Source: Mycoemilia scoparia (taxonomy: Eukaryota; Kickxellomycota; Kickxellomycetes; Kickxellales; Kickxellaceae). Taken from it: a DNA stretch of 64,000 bases. The notes beneath the pieces were generated by a model. The model had not been told where the DNA came from and searched no databases. It saw nothing but the letters and a program-made list of their open reading frames with translations. Both the position numbers and the translations under genes were made by a program. Positions 1 through 10,565 of this stretch are shown here, piece after piece. The stretch covers positions 72,004-136,003 of the forward strand of contig JANBPU010000006.1 in the NCBI GenBank assembly GCA_027575805.1. Direction: 5' to 3'. Positions within the stretch are counted from its first letter, which is position 1, and the number at the start of each line of letters is the position of its first letter.

Positions 1-74
1 CATTGACAACTGTAAACTTCCTACAAAAGACCCTTTATCCTGTACCTTTTATCTTTATAATTACTCATTTTATC

Positions 75-3023
75 ATGTCTGCTACAAATAACTTTCGCTT
101 TAACGACCGGGTAGTCATCATCACTGGCGCTGGAGGAGGTAAGGCTGACTCTCAGCTTCTTAGCCATTAGCTAGGGAATGTGCATTTCTGCATTGCCTGC
201 TCCTGTCTGGGCGTCTTTCACGTGCCAGCTCACATATGGATTTATTGTTCTTGATTGCGGTGTGTAGGTCTTGGAAAGGCATATTCCCTCCACTTTGCTT
301 CTCTTGGTGCCAAGGTTGTTGTCAACGATATAGGCGCCGTAGCCCGCAAGGATGGGACCAAAGTCAACGCTGCCGACCTTGTAGTCGAAGAAATCCGCAA
401 GAGTGGTGGTGTAGCTGTTGCAAACCACAGCTCTGTCGAAGATGGCAAGGCCATTGTGGACACCGCCATGAAGAACTTTGGGCGCATCGATGTTATTATC
501 AACAATGCTGGCATCCTTCGCGATCACTCCTTCAAGGGGCTAACCGACGCTGAGTGGGATTCTGTTCTTGCTACTCATCTCCACGGATCATACCACGTCA
601 CCAAGGCTGCCTGGGAGATCATGCGCAAGCAGAAGTTTGGTCGTATCATCATGACCTCATCTGCCGCTGGAATCTATGGCAACTTTGGGCAGGCCAACTA
701 CAGCGCCGCCAAGCACTCTCTCATTGGGTTCAGCAACTCCCTGGCCAGAGAAGGTGCCAAATACAATATTACTTGCAATGCCATCGCTCCCTTGGCTGCT
801 TCTCCCATGACTGCCACAGTCATGCCCCAAGAGATCCTTGATTTGCTTAAGCCAGAGTACATTGCTCCTCTTGTCTCATTCCTAACCCATGAGTCCAGCA
901 CCATCTCTGGCGGCTTGTTCGAGATTGGCGGCGGGTTTGTCACTGCTCACCGCTGGGAGGCGACTGCTGGTGTGACCTTCAAGGCCGATTCTACATTCAC
1001 TCCTGCTGCCATCCAGGCCCGGTGGAACGAGATCTGCGATTTCTCTGGAAAAGTGACATATCCCACATCTATTGCTGATGAAGACTGGGTGCAAAAGCTT
1101 GAGGAAGCAAAGAGCCTGTCTAAAAATGCCCAGGGGCCCGAGCTACGCTTTGATGGAAAGGTTGTTATAGTGTCTGGTGCCGGTGGTGGGTTGGGTCGTG
1201 CCTATGCTCATTTGTTTGCCAGACACGGCGCTAATGTTGTAGTAAATGACCTTGGCATTATCAAAACCAAGAGTGGGGCTCAGCTAAAGGCTGCCGATGT
1301 TGTCGTTGATGAGATCCGCAAAGCTGGTGGCAAAGCCGTTGCCAACTACGATTCTGTTGAAGATGGCGAAAAGGTTGTTGAGACTGCTCTCAAGAACTTT
1401 GGCAGACTCGATGTCGTTGTCAATAACGCAGGCATCCTTCGTGATCGCTCGTTCCTTCGTATGACTGATGCTGACTGGGACATGGTTTATCGTGTTCATC
1501 TCCGTGGAACTTACAAGCTTTCAAAGGCAGCATGGCCAATCTTTTTGAAGCAAAAAGGCGGCGCCATCATTAACACCAGTTCTGCTGTCGGAATTCACGG
1601 AAACTTTGGTCAGACCAACTACAGCTCTGCAAAGGCTGGAATCCAGGGGTTGACCAGCACTTTGGCTCAGGAAGGCGCCAAGTACAACATTCGCGTCAAT
1701 GCCATTGCACCCAATGCGGGCACTAATATGACTGCTACCATCATGCCTCCTGAGGTCGTTGAGATGCTTAAGCCAGACTATGTTGCTCCACTAGTTGGCT
1801 ATTTGGCCCACGATGAGTGCAAAGATTCAGGCAAGCTGTTCCAGGTTGGCTCATGCTGGGTCTCTGAAATTAGACGCCAAAGAACCACTGGACATACTTT
1901 CCTAGTTTCCGATGGTATTAAGCCAGAAGACATCGCCAGCAAGTGGCGCAAGATAACCGATTTTGAAGATGGCCAGGCACACCATGTTGGCTCTGCCCGT
2001 GAAAGCACCATGGAGATGTTGTCAAGCATCCAACAGGCCGCGGCCTCCAGAAAGAAGAAGAGCAAGTCCAAGTCATCGAACAATAAAGACAGTGACGATG
2101 GTGCTGTAGTCGATGTCATGGCTGCCCGAAATGCCAAATGGGACCCTAGCGACTTTGCATACACAGAAAGGGATTCCATCCTCTATGCTCTTGGTATTGG
2201 TGCCTCAAGATCTGACCTCAAGTACGTCTATGAGAGCAACCAGGAATTCCAGGCCTTCCCAACCTACGCAGTCATTGCTGCTTTCACAGTTGACTTGCCC
2301 TTCTCACAGTTTATACCAGAGTTCAATCCCATGATGTTGTTACATGGGGAACAATACCTTGAAATTCACAAGCCATTGCCTGTATGCGGAAAGCTAGCTG
2401 CAATCCCCTCAATAGTTGACATCCAGGATAAGGGGAAGGGCGCAGCTGTTATCAACCAAGTACGTCTTACCGATGAGAGTGGCGAAACCGTTGCTTTGAC
2501 CCAGTCTACAGTCTTTATTCGCGGAATAGGCGGCTTTTCGAAGAAGCCAGGATTCAAGGCTGTAGAGCCTGCCCAGCGCCCAGCAGAGGCTCTCGCCCTC
2601 AACCCCAAGCCAGCCCGCCAACCAGATGTTTCTATTTCGCAAAAGACATCCTCAGAACAGGCTGCTTTGTACCGCCTTTCTGGAGACTATAATCCACTTC
2701 ACATTGACCCCGACATGTCTAAGATCGCTGGTTTCAAGGCACCAATCCTCCACGGACTTTGCACCCTTGGACATGCTGCCCGCCATGTTATCCAAGCAGC
2801 AGCTGGTGGCGATGCCACTAAGCTCAAGAGCATGAAGGTCCGCTTCACAGCCCCAGTATTCCCAGGCGAGACTCTTGAAACACAGATGTGGAGGGACGAA
2901 AAGTCTCCCAACAGAGTTCTTTTCCAGACTCGTGTGGTCGAAAGAGATGTGGTCGCTATTAGCAACGCAGCAATTGAGCTTTCTGCACCCGTAACCGTTC
3001 TTTCCAACAAATCCAGGCTCTAG
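75..3023 (+). CDS. FOX2: Peroxisomal multifunctional beta-oxidation protein (MFE-2, 3-hydroxyacyl-CoA dehydrogenase / enoyl-CoA hydratase 2)
   Basis: Catalyses the second and third steps of peroxisomal fatty-acid beta-oxidation: hydration of trans-2-enoyl-CoA and NAD-dependent oxidation of the (3R)-hydroxyacyl-CoA. Exon 1 is 75-138 and exon 2 is 268-3023. The intron 139-267 (gtaagg...gtgtag) splits the glycine-rich nucleotide-binding loop, and splicing restores GAGGGLGKAY. The product is about 939 aa, normal for fungal MFE-2. Two homologous short-chain dehydrogenase domains (about residues 8-260 and 316-560) carry YSAAK and YSSAK catalytic motifs. A Lys/Ser-rich linker (about 618) joins them to a C-terminal MaoC/hot-dog hydratase 2 domain with the motif GDYNPLHID (about 823). 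The protein ends in SRL, a type 1 peroxisomal targeting signal. Only 74 bases of upstream sequence are in the window. The identification is firm. Confidence 0.96.
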
Positions 3024-3449
3024 ACTAATAGTCTGTAAAGAGGACTGGTGGGTTGGTTTCATATCAATAACCACATGGATCTATACGTTTATAACTCACC
3101 ATTTTGCTTTTAATTATAGTTTTCAATTTCATTTATGATCAAATACCAAGTGGAAGTACAAGCGCCCTATGTAAAGATATGAATATGATTATAGATGTTT
3201 TCTTTAGGCTTTCCTTTTCCCATGCCCGATAACAGCAGAGCAGCTCTTTAGGCTACTTGAATATGTTAACCAAGTTGCACAATTGCTATTGTAGTACTAA
3301 CAAGGAAGGCTCCACAATTAAAACAATAGCAGGTAGTTCAATGCTTGTGCGCACAGGCATTGATTGGTAGCAGATGGACTTCAGGATAGACAATGCTGTA
3401 TTCTTGTAGCTTTTATACATCATCATCATCTTACGAGCCTTTCACACAC

Positions 3450-3550
3450 ATGGATCATTATTTTTGAAGGGCTAATTTTCACCAGTAGGGCAATTTAAAC
3501 TTGCATTGGCATGTATAGTCTGCTTTTAGCCCTTCAAAAATAACCACATA
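3450..3550. mobile_element. Family A MITE-like element, copy A1
   Basis: About 101 bp with imperfect terminal inverted repeats. The left end reads atggatcattatttttgaag (3450-3469) and continues into ggcta. The right end is tagcccttcaaaaataacca (3527-3546), then cata. The interior holds no ORF. The same ends recur five more times in this window. Confidence 0.8.
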
Positions 3551-3582
3551 TACAACGCAGGATAAAGCTGGTCGTTTTGCCA

Positions 3583-3683
3583 AATGGATGGTTGTTTTTG
3601 AAGGATACTTCATGGCGTCAATAATTATAGAGGCATCGATAGTTTACTAGCAAACGACCACCCTTCAAAAATAATTATCCATG
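3583..3683. mobile_element. Family A MITE-like element, copy A2
   Basis: About 101 bp. The left end is atggatggttgtttttgaag (3584-3603) and the right end is cacccttcaaaaataattat (3659-3678) followed by ccat. It lies only about 33 bp from copy A1. The terminal repeats are imperfect, which suggests an older insertion. Confidence 0.75.
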
Positions 3684-4291
3684 TCACCTATGCCACATAA
3701 AAGTTGAGGGGGCGAGGCTGAGTCTTAGAAATACCACCCAAGATTTAACCAAGTACCAGCTTAGCCGCTTGCTAAAGCCAAAGACGCTGTATTGTATGAT
3801 TTTGTTTCCTCCTTGGTAAGGGCACATTGAGTATCAATCTTGTATTTTACTTTCAATAAAACCACACTATACACTCATAAATTTACGTGTGTGTAAGAGC
3901 GGATAAGAGAAGCATCTTTTATCGCCTATTTCGTTGTTTTTAGCAGGTTGTGATTGTAACCAAACCAAGGCTGCTGATAGCCATAAAATACGGCTCAGCA
4001 AAGGCACCGGCTTTGGTGTGGTGAAAATCCACTTGACCCTATCCTAGCATAAAAGGCCTCTCTTGTCTACTGCATTTGGCTGCCATCATACCCACTCGTT
4101 TGTCTTCTACACCTCTTTCTACCATTCTTTTTTAAGCTTCCTTTACTCTTTTGCTCAAAAGTAAACAATCGTTATATTTCTATCTTTTAAGCACAGGTCC
4201 ATATAGCTCATTCTGCTTTGCAATCGCTTGCCTGCTAAACGCATTTGCCAATTTTACACATCTGTCCTCTTTTTAACGCTAGTTCAAAGAA

Positions 4292-4885
4292 ATGTCGAAC
4301 CCATTGGGTCAGCAAAAGTCGCAGCTCAATACCCCTAGTCCTCTTGCCGGAGGTCAAGGTCCAAAGTATCCTACAGGTCCCAAAAAGACTCTCCTACGCA
4401 AAGTCCAGGTAAGATATACTTTTATAGCACCACTCTACTTCGTATATAAAATATCATACTCATGCTCATGCTTATCATTTGTTTGTTTCATGCTTGGGTT
4501 TCTATCCTGCTCTTGATAGAAACAAGGCCGCAAGTTTTTCGATAGTGGTGACTATGCAATGAGCAAGGCAGGAAAATCTGTTGATACTGTTGGCGAAAAG
4601 CACCCCTCACCCGAAAATATCCCACATCAAGTTCTCGGCAAGTCGCCAGCCTCCAGCCCAGTAGCAAGACCAGATATTCTTAATCGAACCACTCATACTA
4701 GCGCACCATCTGCTATGGGCGGAGCACCGCCTTCTTTGAGACAAAATCTACTCGCCAAGAAGGCCATGCCAGGCGTCACAAGCACCTCGCAAGGTCACCT
4801 ACCCCAGAGTTCGGGATTGAAGTCCCAACTGGGTGAACAGAAACCTGACTCCAGCCCAAAATCCTCGCCATCAGCAGATAAATAA
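4292..4885 (+). CDS. Endosulfine / ARPP-19 family protein (Igo1/2-like PP2A inhibitor)
   Basis: Endosulfines are small proteins that, once phosphorylated by Greatwall/Rim15 kinases, inhibit PP2A-B55 and so control mitotic entry or quiescence. Exon 1 (4292-4408, 39 codons) and exon 2 (4520-4885) flank a 111 nt GT-AG intron. The product is about 160 aa. Splicing creates RKVQKQGRKFFDSGDYAMSK, which contains the family's invariant FDSGDY core with the serine that Greatwall phosphorylates (about residue 48). The rest is Ser/Pro-rich and probably disordered, as is usual in the family. The core motif sits directly after the splice junction, so an unspliced reading would miss the family. Which paralogue (Igo1 or Igo2) cannot be said. 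Confidence 0.9.
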
Positions 4886-6074
4886 GACGGTGTTACTACA
4901 AGGACTTGGCACAGTGGTGGTTCTTGACCACGACGTCTAATATATACCTACATATACACACACATACATATATATATATATATATCTTCCTATACATATA
5001 ACAGCGTATCCGCACATAGCAGTACTACAACCCATTCTACGAATTTAATAAGTAAAGCCGATTCATGCAGACAAACTATCAAAACGATAATATTCTCATA
5101 TCCTTCTATACATGTACATGTATGTGTGTAAGCGTGTGCACGAATTTGAGTACTCATGCTCGCTCCCCTTTTGCAACATCTCCATACTTCAACTTCATAA
5201 ATCCACGAATGCACATGATATAGGGAAATAGGGCTTGATTTATGTATTTTTCTCAAAGTCTTCTTTTATTAATCCACCACATGCGGGTGGTCTATTACCA
5301 TTTTAGGGGTTTATTCCAAATAGCCTTTACAAAAAATTGTTTGTCGTAATTGTTGTGCAATAAATGCACTTGTATCTTTAAGCCAACTCACTAATCGATC
5401 TTTTTTCGTATGTGCATCGCTAATACTACCCTCCTCAGTAACTGCCAAGAATCAACTGAGCACAGACCAAAAAAGTTCGAAATTTAGCACTTTGGAAATC
5501 AAATGTCCTATAATGAAGGATATGGGTAGTTATTTTTGAAGGGTGACCATTTACTAACAAATGTTGATCTCACATTTAGCTGGGATTGCCCCTATAATCG
5601 GTGGCCACCAAAAGTCACCCTTCATAAATTATGATCCATATGGCCTGAGTTTATTGTGTGATACTCTAGTCCAAGAAAAAACCGGTGCAATAAGTAAAGA
5701 GGTAAAGATAAGAAAACTGGTATTGAAGATATCTTTAGAAAAAGATTTGATTATACTATACAAAATCAAGTAAGAAATAGTATTGGGACAAAGGGACTAC
5801 TTCAAGGCAAAGAACACTGATGAAAGCCCAAGCCCAAATGGTTGGTAGTTGTGGAAACAAAGCTCTGATAAATAATCAACAGTAAAGAATCTCTGTGCGA
5901 TGTCTAATGAACAAACACTTGAATGTATCGCCATCTATGCTATGAAGCATGTCTAAGGTTGATCAGATATCTAATATCGCTTGAAATATTGGTGCATATT
6001 TGTACAATGGACATTTTGTTTGTGTAATCAAATATGAAGTTATCATGTCATCCTCATGGAACAAGTGTTCGTTC
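4886..6074. other. Intergenic, AT-rich, between endosulfine and kinase genes
   Basis: Contains an (TA)n run at about 4970-4983, other low-complexity sequence and one family A element (5520-5642). Short ORFs here (for example minus 4990-5256 and plus 5561-5773, the latter starting inside the element) lack recognisable domains and look fortuitous. The region must hold the 3' ends of both convergent genes. Confidence 0.5.
5520..5642. mobile_element. Family A MITE-like element, copy A3
   Basis: About 123 bp. The left end is atatgggtagttatttttga (5520-5539), then agggtgac. The right end is gtcacccttcataaattatg, then atccatat, ending about 5642. The interior contains gattgcccctataatc and ggtggccaccaaaa, which recur in inverted orientation in copy A4. 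This shows a shared core and not just shared ends. Confidence 0.85.
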
Positions 6075-8096
6075 CTACGTGACCATGCTGCCACCGCTTC
6101 CCTGTGCTCCTACTACCTTCAAGTTGTGGGTATGATTCTGCGCGGGGTGGTTGAAATGACATACCTCTATGTCCTTCACCCACTCACTATTAATGACATC
6201 GTCCATTGTGCATCGGTTAGATATGCTGGGATCGATCATACTCTGTATCACTGATAGCCCATCGTGGTTGAGATCTGGCAGCTGCCCCATCAACTTATCT
6301 CTTCCACGAGGCCAATCTCGAATATAGGATGCATAGTTTCTATCGGTTTTAGTGTCTGCTATGCGCCAGGGGAACTTTAGTAAGGCCATGCACATGTACA
6401 TTATTCCTACCGACCAGACGTCTGATGTGGGGGCACTGTATGGTTCATTCTTGTTGAACACTTCTGGGGCAATGTATGGATCAGAGCCACATATGCCTGT
6501 GACTTTACTCAGGGTCTTCTGGAATGGCGTTTTGAAGACTGTGGCACACCCAAAGTCAATCAACTTGACGATTCCTGTGTCAGTAAGCAAGCAGTTTTCA
6601 AGCTTAAGATCTCTGTGGGCAATTCCAAGTGAATGGAGATATGCTACGCCCTGGCATACTTGCTTGAACCAACACAATGTTTCTTCTAGTCCAGTCTCTC
6701 CCATTGCCACAAATGTGAATAGATCATGTGGGCAATACTCCATAATTTCGTATACTCTGTCACCTTCAAATATCAGATCCAGGGTTTCTATAACATTTTC
6801 GTGGTGGATTGATGACCCAATACAAAACTCTGAAGTGACCTTCTTGGTGTAGGCTCGAGGGGTTTCATCAGAACGACGCCTTCTAAACTCTTTGACTGCA
6901 AATAGCTTATGGTTGGCAGGTATGTATCCCGATTCACTCTCTCCACCCATCGCCGATGGTGGTCCCCCACGAATACTGGGTGGTCGTCGATTGACATCAA
7001 CTCCGTGCAAGAGTCGTACTGTTCCTCCCGTTCCTTTTCCAATTACTTTGGTGGTCCTTCCAAAGCGGTTAAGAGCTACTTCATGTGTAGAATAGTGTGG
7101 CTGATGAGTGGCTACGGTGCTTGAAGGCTTTGATGGAGCCGGTGTTGTGCCGGATGGATTTGTTGCAGTGGTATTTGATGCAGTCTGGTCTTGTAATTTT
7201 TTCGTCACTGTCTTGGCTGGCAATGGTAGAGTTTTATCATTGCCTATTGCTGCTGCTGCTGCTGCTGCTGCTGCTTCAGATATTTTTGCAGGTGGCTGCG
7301 CACTCTTTAATGAAGGCTTATTTTCTACAACACTACTCTCCAGCACATTGCCATTTGCCTGGTTCCTTGAATTATATGGGTGGTGGTGTCCTTCTCTGGC
7401 TTCTCCTGGTACTCCACCTATAGTCTCTGATACGCCCAAAAGGGACCTTGATGGAAACCCAGATGGGAGATAGCGCTGATCAATACTGATAAGCCTTTCA
7501 GAAGCAACGGGCTCAAAGTGCCTACTTGGACGATACGCACTGGGTTGACGTCCTAGAGATGTTTTATTAGGCTTCATCTCATCATCGTAGCTGGGAGGCG
7601 TGGCACAAGTTGGGCTGCCCATATTGTCACCACTATTAGTCCCACTGAAGGTCATTGTAGATTGGTATGCTATAGTCATGGGCTCTCTCCTTTCATACGT
7701 GCTGCTGCGAGACTTTGTAGGCGCAGTTGGGGAGCCTGGATTGCTTCCAACATTGTTATTTCCCGAACTGCCGCCGATGTGGAGAAGATTTTGAAGCCGC
7801 TGAGAAATTGAAGTCGTGCGGCGAATTCCAGGGGTTGTAATTGAAGAATGGCTGGAAACTTGGGCTGGCATTTCGTTCTGCACCGATGTGCGCCTTTGAG
7901 TACTGCCTGAAAATGAGGAATTACCTTGTTTTTTCAGAGAGGAAAGGGCAGGAGGTATTTTATGACCTACAGAATCAACGTGCTGTGGTGGAGTAGAACC
8001 AATCCCACCACCAGAAGAAAAGACTGTGGAAACCATATTAGTGGCGTCCAGCCCTTGGCTCCTAGAATTTGATGATGACCTGTTATGGCCAGCCAT
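6075..8096 (-). CDS. Serine/threonine protein kinase, HAL/SAT4 (NPR) family
   Basis: Single-exon gene encoding 673 aa. The N-terminal half (about 1-330) is Ser/Pro-rich and low complexity, with an alanine run near residue 279 encoded by a GCT/AGC repeat. The kinase domain spans about 340-655 and has a glycine loop (GKGTGGTV), the VAIK-equivalent lysine in FAVKEF, HRDLKLEN (about 492), DFG (about 513) and the activation-segment motif GSDPYIAPE. SDPYIAPE with a long disordered N-terminus is typical of the fungal Hal4/Sat4-Hal5-Npr1 group, which controls plasma-membrane ion and nutrient transporters. The start ATG at 8096 opens the only long reading frame. Exact orthology (SAT4, HAL5 or another member) is not resolved. 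Confidence 0.88.
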   Translation of the reverse strand: MAGHNRSSSNSRSQGLDATNMVSTVFSSGGGIGSTPPQHVDSVGHKIPPALSSLKKQGNSSFSGSTQRRTSVQNEMPAQVSSHSSITTPGIRRTTSISQRLQNLLHIGGSSGNNNVGSNPGSPTAPTKSRSSTYERREPMTIAYQSTMTFSGTNSGDNMGSPTCATPPSYDDEMKPNKTSLGRQPSAYRPSRHFEPVASERLISIDQRYLPSGFPSRSLLGVSETIGGVPGEAREGHHHPYNSRNQANGNVLESSVVENKPSLKSAQPPAKISEAAAAAAAAAIGNDKTLPLPAKTVTKKLQDQTASNTTATNPSGTTPAPSKPSSTVATHQPHYSTHEVALNRFGRTTKVIGKGTGGTVRLLHGVDVNRRPPSIRGGPPSAMGGESESGYIPANHKLFAVKEFRRRRSDETPRAYTKKVTSEFCIGSSIHHENVIETLDLIFEGDRVYEIMEYCPHDLFTFVAMGETGLEETLCWFKQVCQGVAYLHSLGIAHRDLKLENCLLTDTGIVKLIDFGCATVFKTPFQKTLSKVTGICGSDPYIAPEVFNKNEPYSAPTSDVWSVGIMYMCMALLKFPWRIADTKTDRNYASYIRDWPRGRDKLMGQLPDLNHDGLSVIQSMIDPSISNRCTMDDVINSEWVKDIEVCHFNHPAQNHTHNLKVVGAQGSGGSMVT
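7249..7275. repeat. Coding trinucleotide repeat, (GCT)9 on the + strand
   Basis: Nine uninterrupted GCT units on the + strand. Read on the minus strand in frame they encode the alanine run in the disordered N-terminal part of the HAL/SAT4-like kinase. Confidence 0.9.
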
Positions 8097-9156
8097 TTTC
8101 CCTTACAGCTAAGACGAGTAGTGTGAATATTGGATACCTCGGTACAATATACTACTGGTATATGGCAGTAATCACTTGAGACTTTTGGGCTTTCGTGTCT
8201 GGGTCTTCTTTGCTAAGACTTCTGCGAAGACGTCCGCGATATGGGCTGTGCAAGATATCAAGTTCTGCGTATCTGTGTGTGTGTGTGTGACTTTGCAAGT
8301 CAGTAATGAGTTCCTTTTGGAAAGAGCGGCCTCACTGCAGAAATAGGAAAGTTGAAAAGTGTGTGTGGTATCAACAAAGGAAGCAGAAGATAAAGAGGTG
8401 GCGGATTATCTATGCAGCCGAAAAAGGCCCAAGATAGGCCAACCGTGGGGTCGGTTTGATGACTAGAATCTATGAAGTGAACAGGCGGAGTCTAGAATAG
8501 CAAGTCGGAACAACCGCTCTCTCGTTCTCTCTCTCTGAAAGAAAGAAACTAGAAAAGTAGGCTTCTGACAATATACCCGGGAACAAAAACAGCACAGCTA
8601 CAAAGATACTATATATATAATAATGATAATGATAATAGAAGTATAAAGAACAAAAGAAGGGACATATAGTTTCAAGGGAAGAGAAAGTACTATCTCCTAA
8701 CAGTTCTTGAGCAGGAATTTTAGTTCGGCAAAGCTATCAATGTGGTGTGCTATAAGCTTTGGTTGGTTGGTAGGCTGCGAATGGTCTTGCACCACAAGGA
8801 TCTGTAATTGAGATCGTTTTGACTACCACCGAAACTTCTGTTCAGAACACATCATCCATTTATACAAGAAGAAGGTCACCAAACTACCATCTATGCGAAA
8901 ATGTCACTCTTTTTGGTACCCTGGCTATTATCTCGCTGCTAACTAAACTTCGTTGCCTACTCTGACTATTTTTAATTCGCAAAATGGATATCATACTACG
9001 AGTCTACAATAAAATACTATATATTCCCATCTCATGCAGTACATGTTCTATTGAGTGCCGGTACATATACTCTTCGAAATAGATTCGATTTTCTTGACCA
9101 TGCTACTATATTTTTTAAGACTGTACACCAGTATCAGCCCGTGCGTTGCTTTTAAT
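8097..9156. other. 5' region of the kinase gene
   Basis: About 1 kb without a credible ORF. It holds a short GT run (about 8276-8288), CT-rich sequence (about 8518-8536) and AT-rich sequence. It probably contains the long promoter and leader of the minus-strand kinase. No specific operator was recognised. Confidence 0.45.
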
Positions 9157-9258
9157 ATATGGGTAGTTATTTTTGAAGGGTGCCTTTTGGTGGCCAATGA
9201 TTATAGGGGCAATCACAGCCAAATGAGTGACTAACCCTTTAAAAATAGCTATCCATAT
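9157..9258. mobile_element. Family A MITE-like element, copy A4
   Basis: About 102 bp. The left end is atatgggtagttatttttga (9157-9176), then agggtg. The right end is ccctttaaaaatagctatcc, then atat. The interior tggtggccaatgattatagg and ggcaatcacagcc is the reverse complement of the A3 core, so A3 and A4 are the same element in opposite orientation. It ends about 50 bp from the 3' end of the BRCT-like reading frame. Confidence 0.85.
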
Positions 9259-9307
9259 GGTGGAGAAATGTTTAACATATGCCACTTACTATTCTTGTGA
9301 CTGCGAG

Positions 9308-10456
9308 CTAAATACAAATGGGATGCTTTGCTGTAGCCAGTGTGATAGCGAAGAACACATCCGACCCGTTATTTGCAAACAAGCCTGTTCTGTTTGTGCT
9401 TTGCAAAGCTATGGGCGCAAAGGATAGGTTTGATGAAATGCAATCCAACCAAGTATGTGTGAGAATCGAAACCTGATGGACTATAGTATGTTCCATTGGC
9501 AATGAGACATTATGATAGCGACATACCAGGAACATGGGAACACGAAGAATCATCTTTACGGCTCTTAGTTTACACAGATCGGGGCCACTGTGCGAGCTCT
9601 TGGCTTTGGAAACAGAATCTTCAGTTCCTTCCTTACAAAGTACGATTTCTAAATTTTTGCGGTGTGTATTAAAGTCAGCCACTATGCTACATAGGGCCAA
9701 GAATTTGTGGATTTAGCTGGGTATAGGGCCAATGTCTTGCCTATAACTGATCCCCCGACAATGCGCGTGCCTTGGTCTGGCCATAAACCACAGCTGGCTG
9801 CTAATTCCTGTTGAGGTACATTGTATAGTAGTTAGTGGTAGGTCCCGGATTTGCAGGCAGACAAAGACAAATGAGCAGAAGTGAGGACGGGATAGTTGAC
9901 CTTGTTTTGATATGGGTAGCATTGGCGAAGTGGATGTATTTGAATGCAGAAGTGTTTATAATACTTGCCTCAACCAAAGCTTTCTCAAAAAGTTTCAAAA
10001 GTGTGGACCTTTTGCTGTGGCTATCTTTTCCTACACCTCTTGCCCTAGGTTTTAATAGGCATACAAATGTTTCTGTTGTAAAAGGCTCCTCTGAAGACAT
10101 CTGGGGACATATGTTGCCTTAGCAATAGTAGAGGAGAAAATTGATTACATAGAAAGATCCAGAGCAAATAGAATGTTCTTTGAAAACACCAAGGCGTTAT
10201 AATCTATATAGTCAAATGTATCAGGCTGTTCAACAGTGGCAATGCAATCAAAATAGAAGCGGTGGCGGCGTGCTTTATCACGCTCTCCTGGCACTTGGAA
10301 GCTTAGATAGCTGTGGTCAGCAAGAGTAAGAGAGGCAAGCTGATCATTGTTGGTCCTCTTTCGCTTTCCAAGCAATGTATAATAGGAAGGTGTACTTTGA
10401 ATCGCAGAGTCGTCAGAGAAGATGTCGCTACTTGGGTCCAAATGCTGGTTACTCAT
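9308..10456 (-). CDS. BRCT-like protein candidate, possibly Crb2/Rad9/53BP1-related; gene model uncertain
   Basis: A run of minus-strand ORF segments reads as one interrupted gene beginning at ATG 10456 (MSNQHLD...), close to the POB3 stop. A first segment ends in YNALVFSKNILFALDLS, which resembles the opening strand of a BRCT domain. A plausible intron (gtaatc...cctag) joins it to a segment rich in leucine and lysine (about 9900-10050). A later segment has KMILRVPMFL, then an intron (gtatgt...atcag), then VSILTHTWLDCI. The spacing and the W..C/DCI ending resemble the end of a BRCT fold, as in checkpoint mediators. The middle connection (about 9700-9900) could not be resolved, and the frame stops at 9308 just before a family A element. 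It could be a real gene with extra introns, a fast-evolving checkpoint protein or a decaying copy. The fold assignment is inference. Confidence 0.35.
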
Positions 10457-10565
10457 AGTGCGAAAGTATATGTATGTATTTATGTATGTATGTATATATA
10501 TTGAGTATTTTGGAGAACATAAAATAAATGGATGCCACATAGAAAAGTAAAAGTAGATATTTTGC

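Larger units (their letters stand above)
3024..4291. other. Intergenic region with two family A inverted-repeat elements and the endosulfine promoter
   Basis: No convincing coding sequence was seen. The region contains two neighbouring MITE-like elements (listed separately at 3450-3550 and 3583-3683). From about 3690 it is the 5' region of the endosulfine gene, with pyrimidine-rich stretches at about 4080-4270. Confidence 0.6.

Noticed and set aside
1799..2179. Long minus-strand ORFs opposite FOX2
   Set aside because: They are mirror frames of a conserved coding sequence.
5561..5773. Plus-strand ORF starting inside family A copy A3
   Set aside because: The start lies within the element and the rest is lysine-rich AT sequence; no support as a gene.
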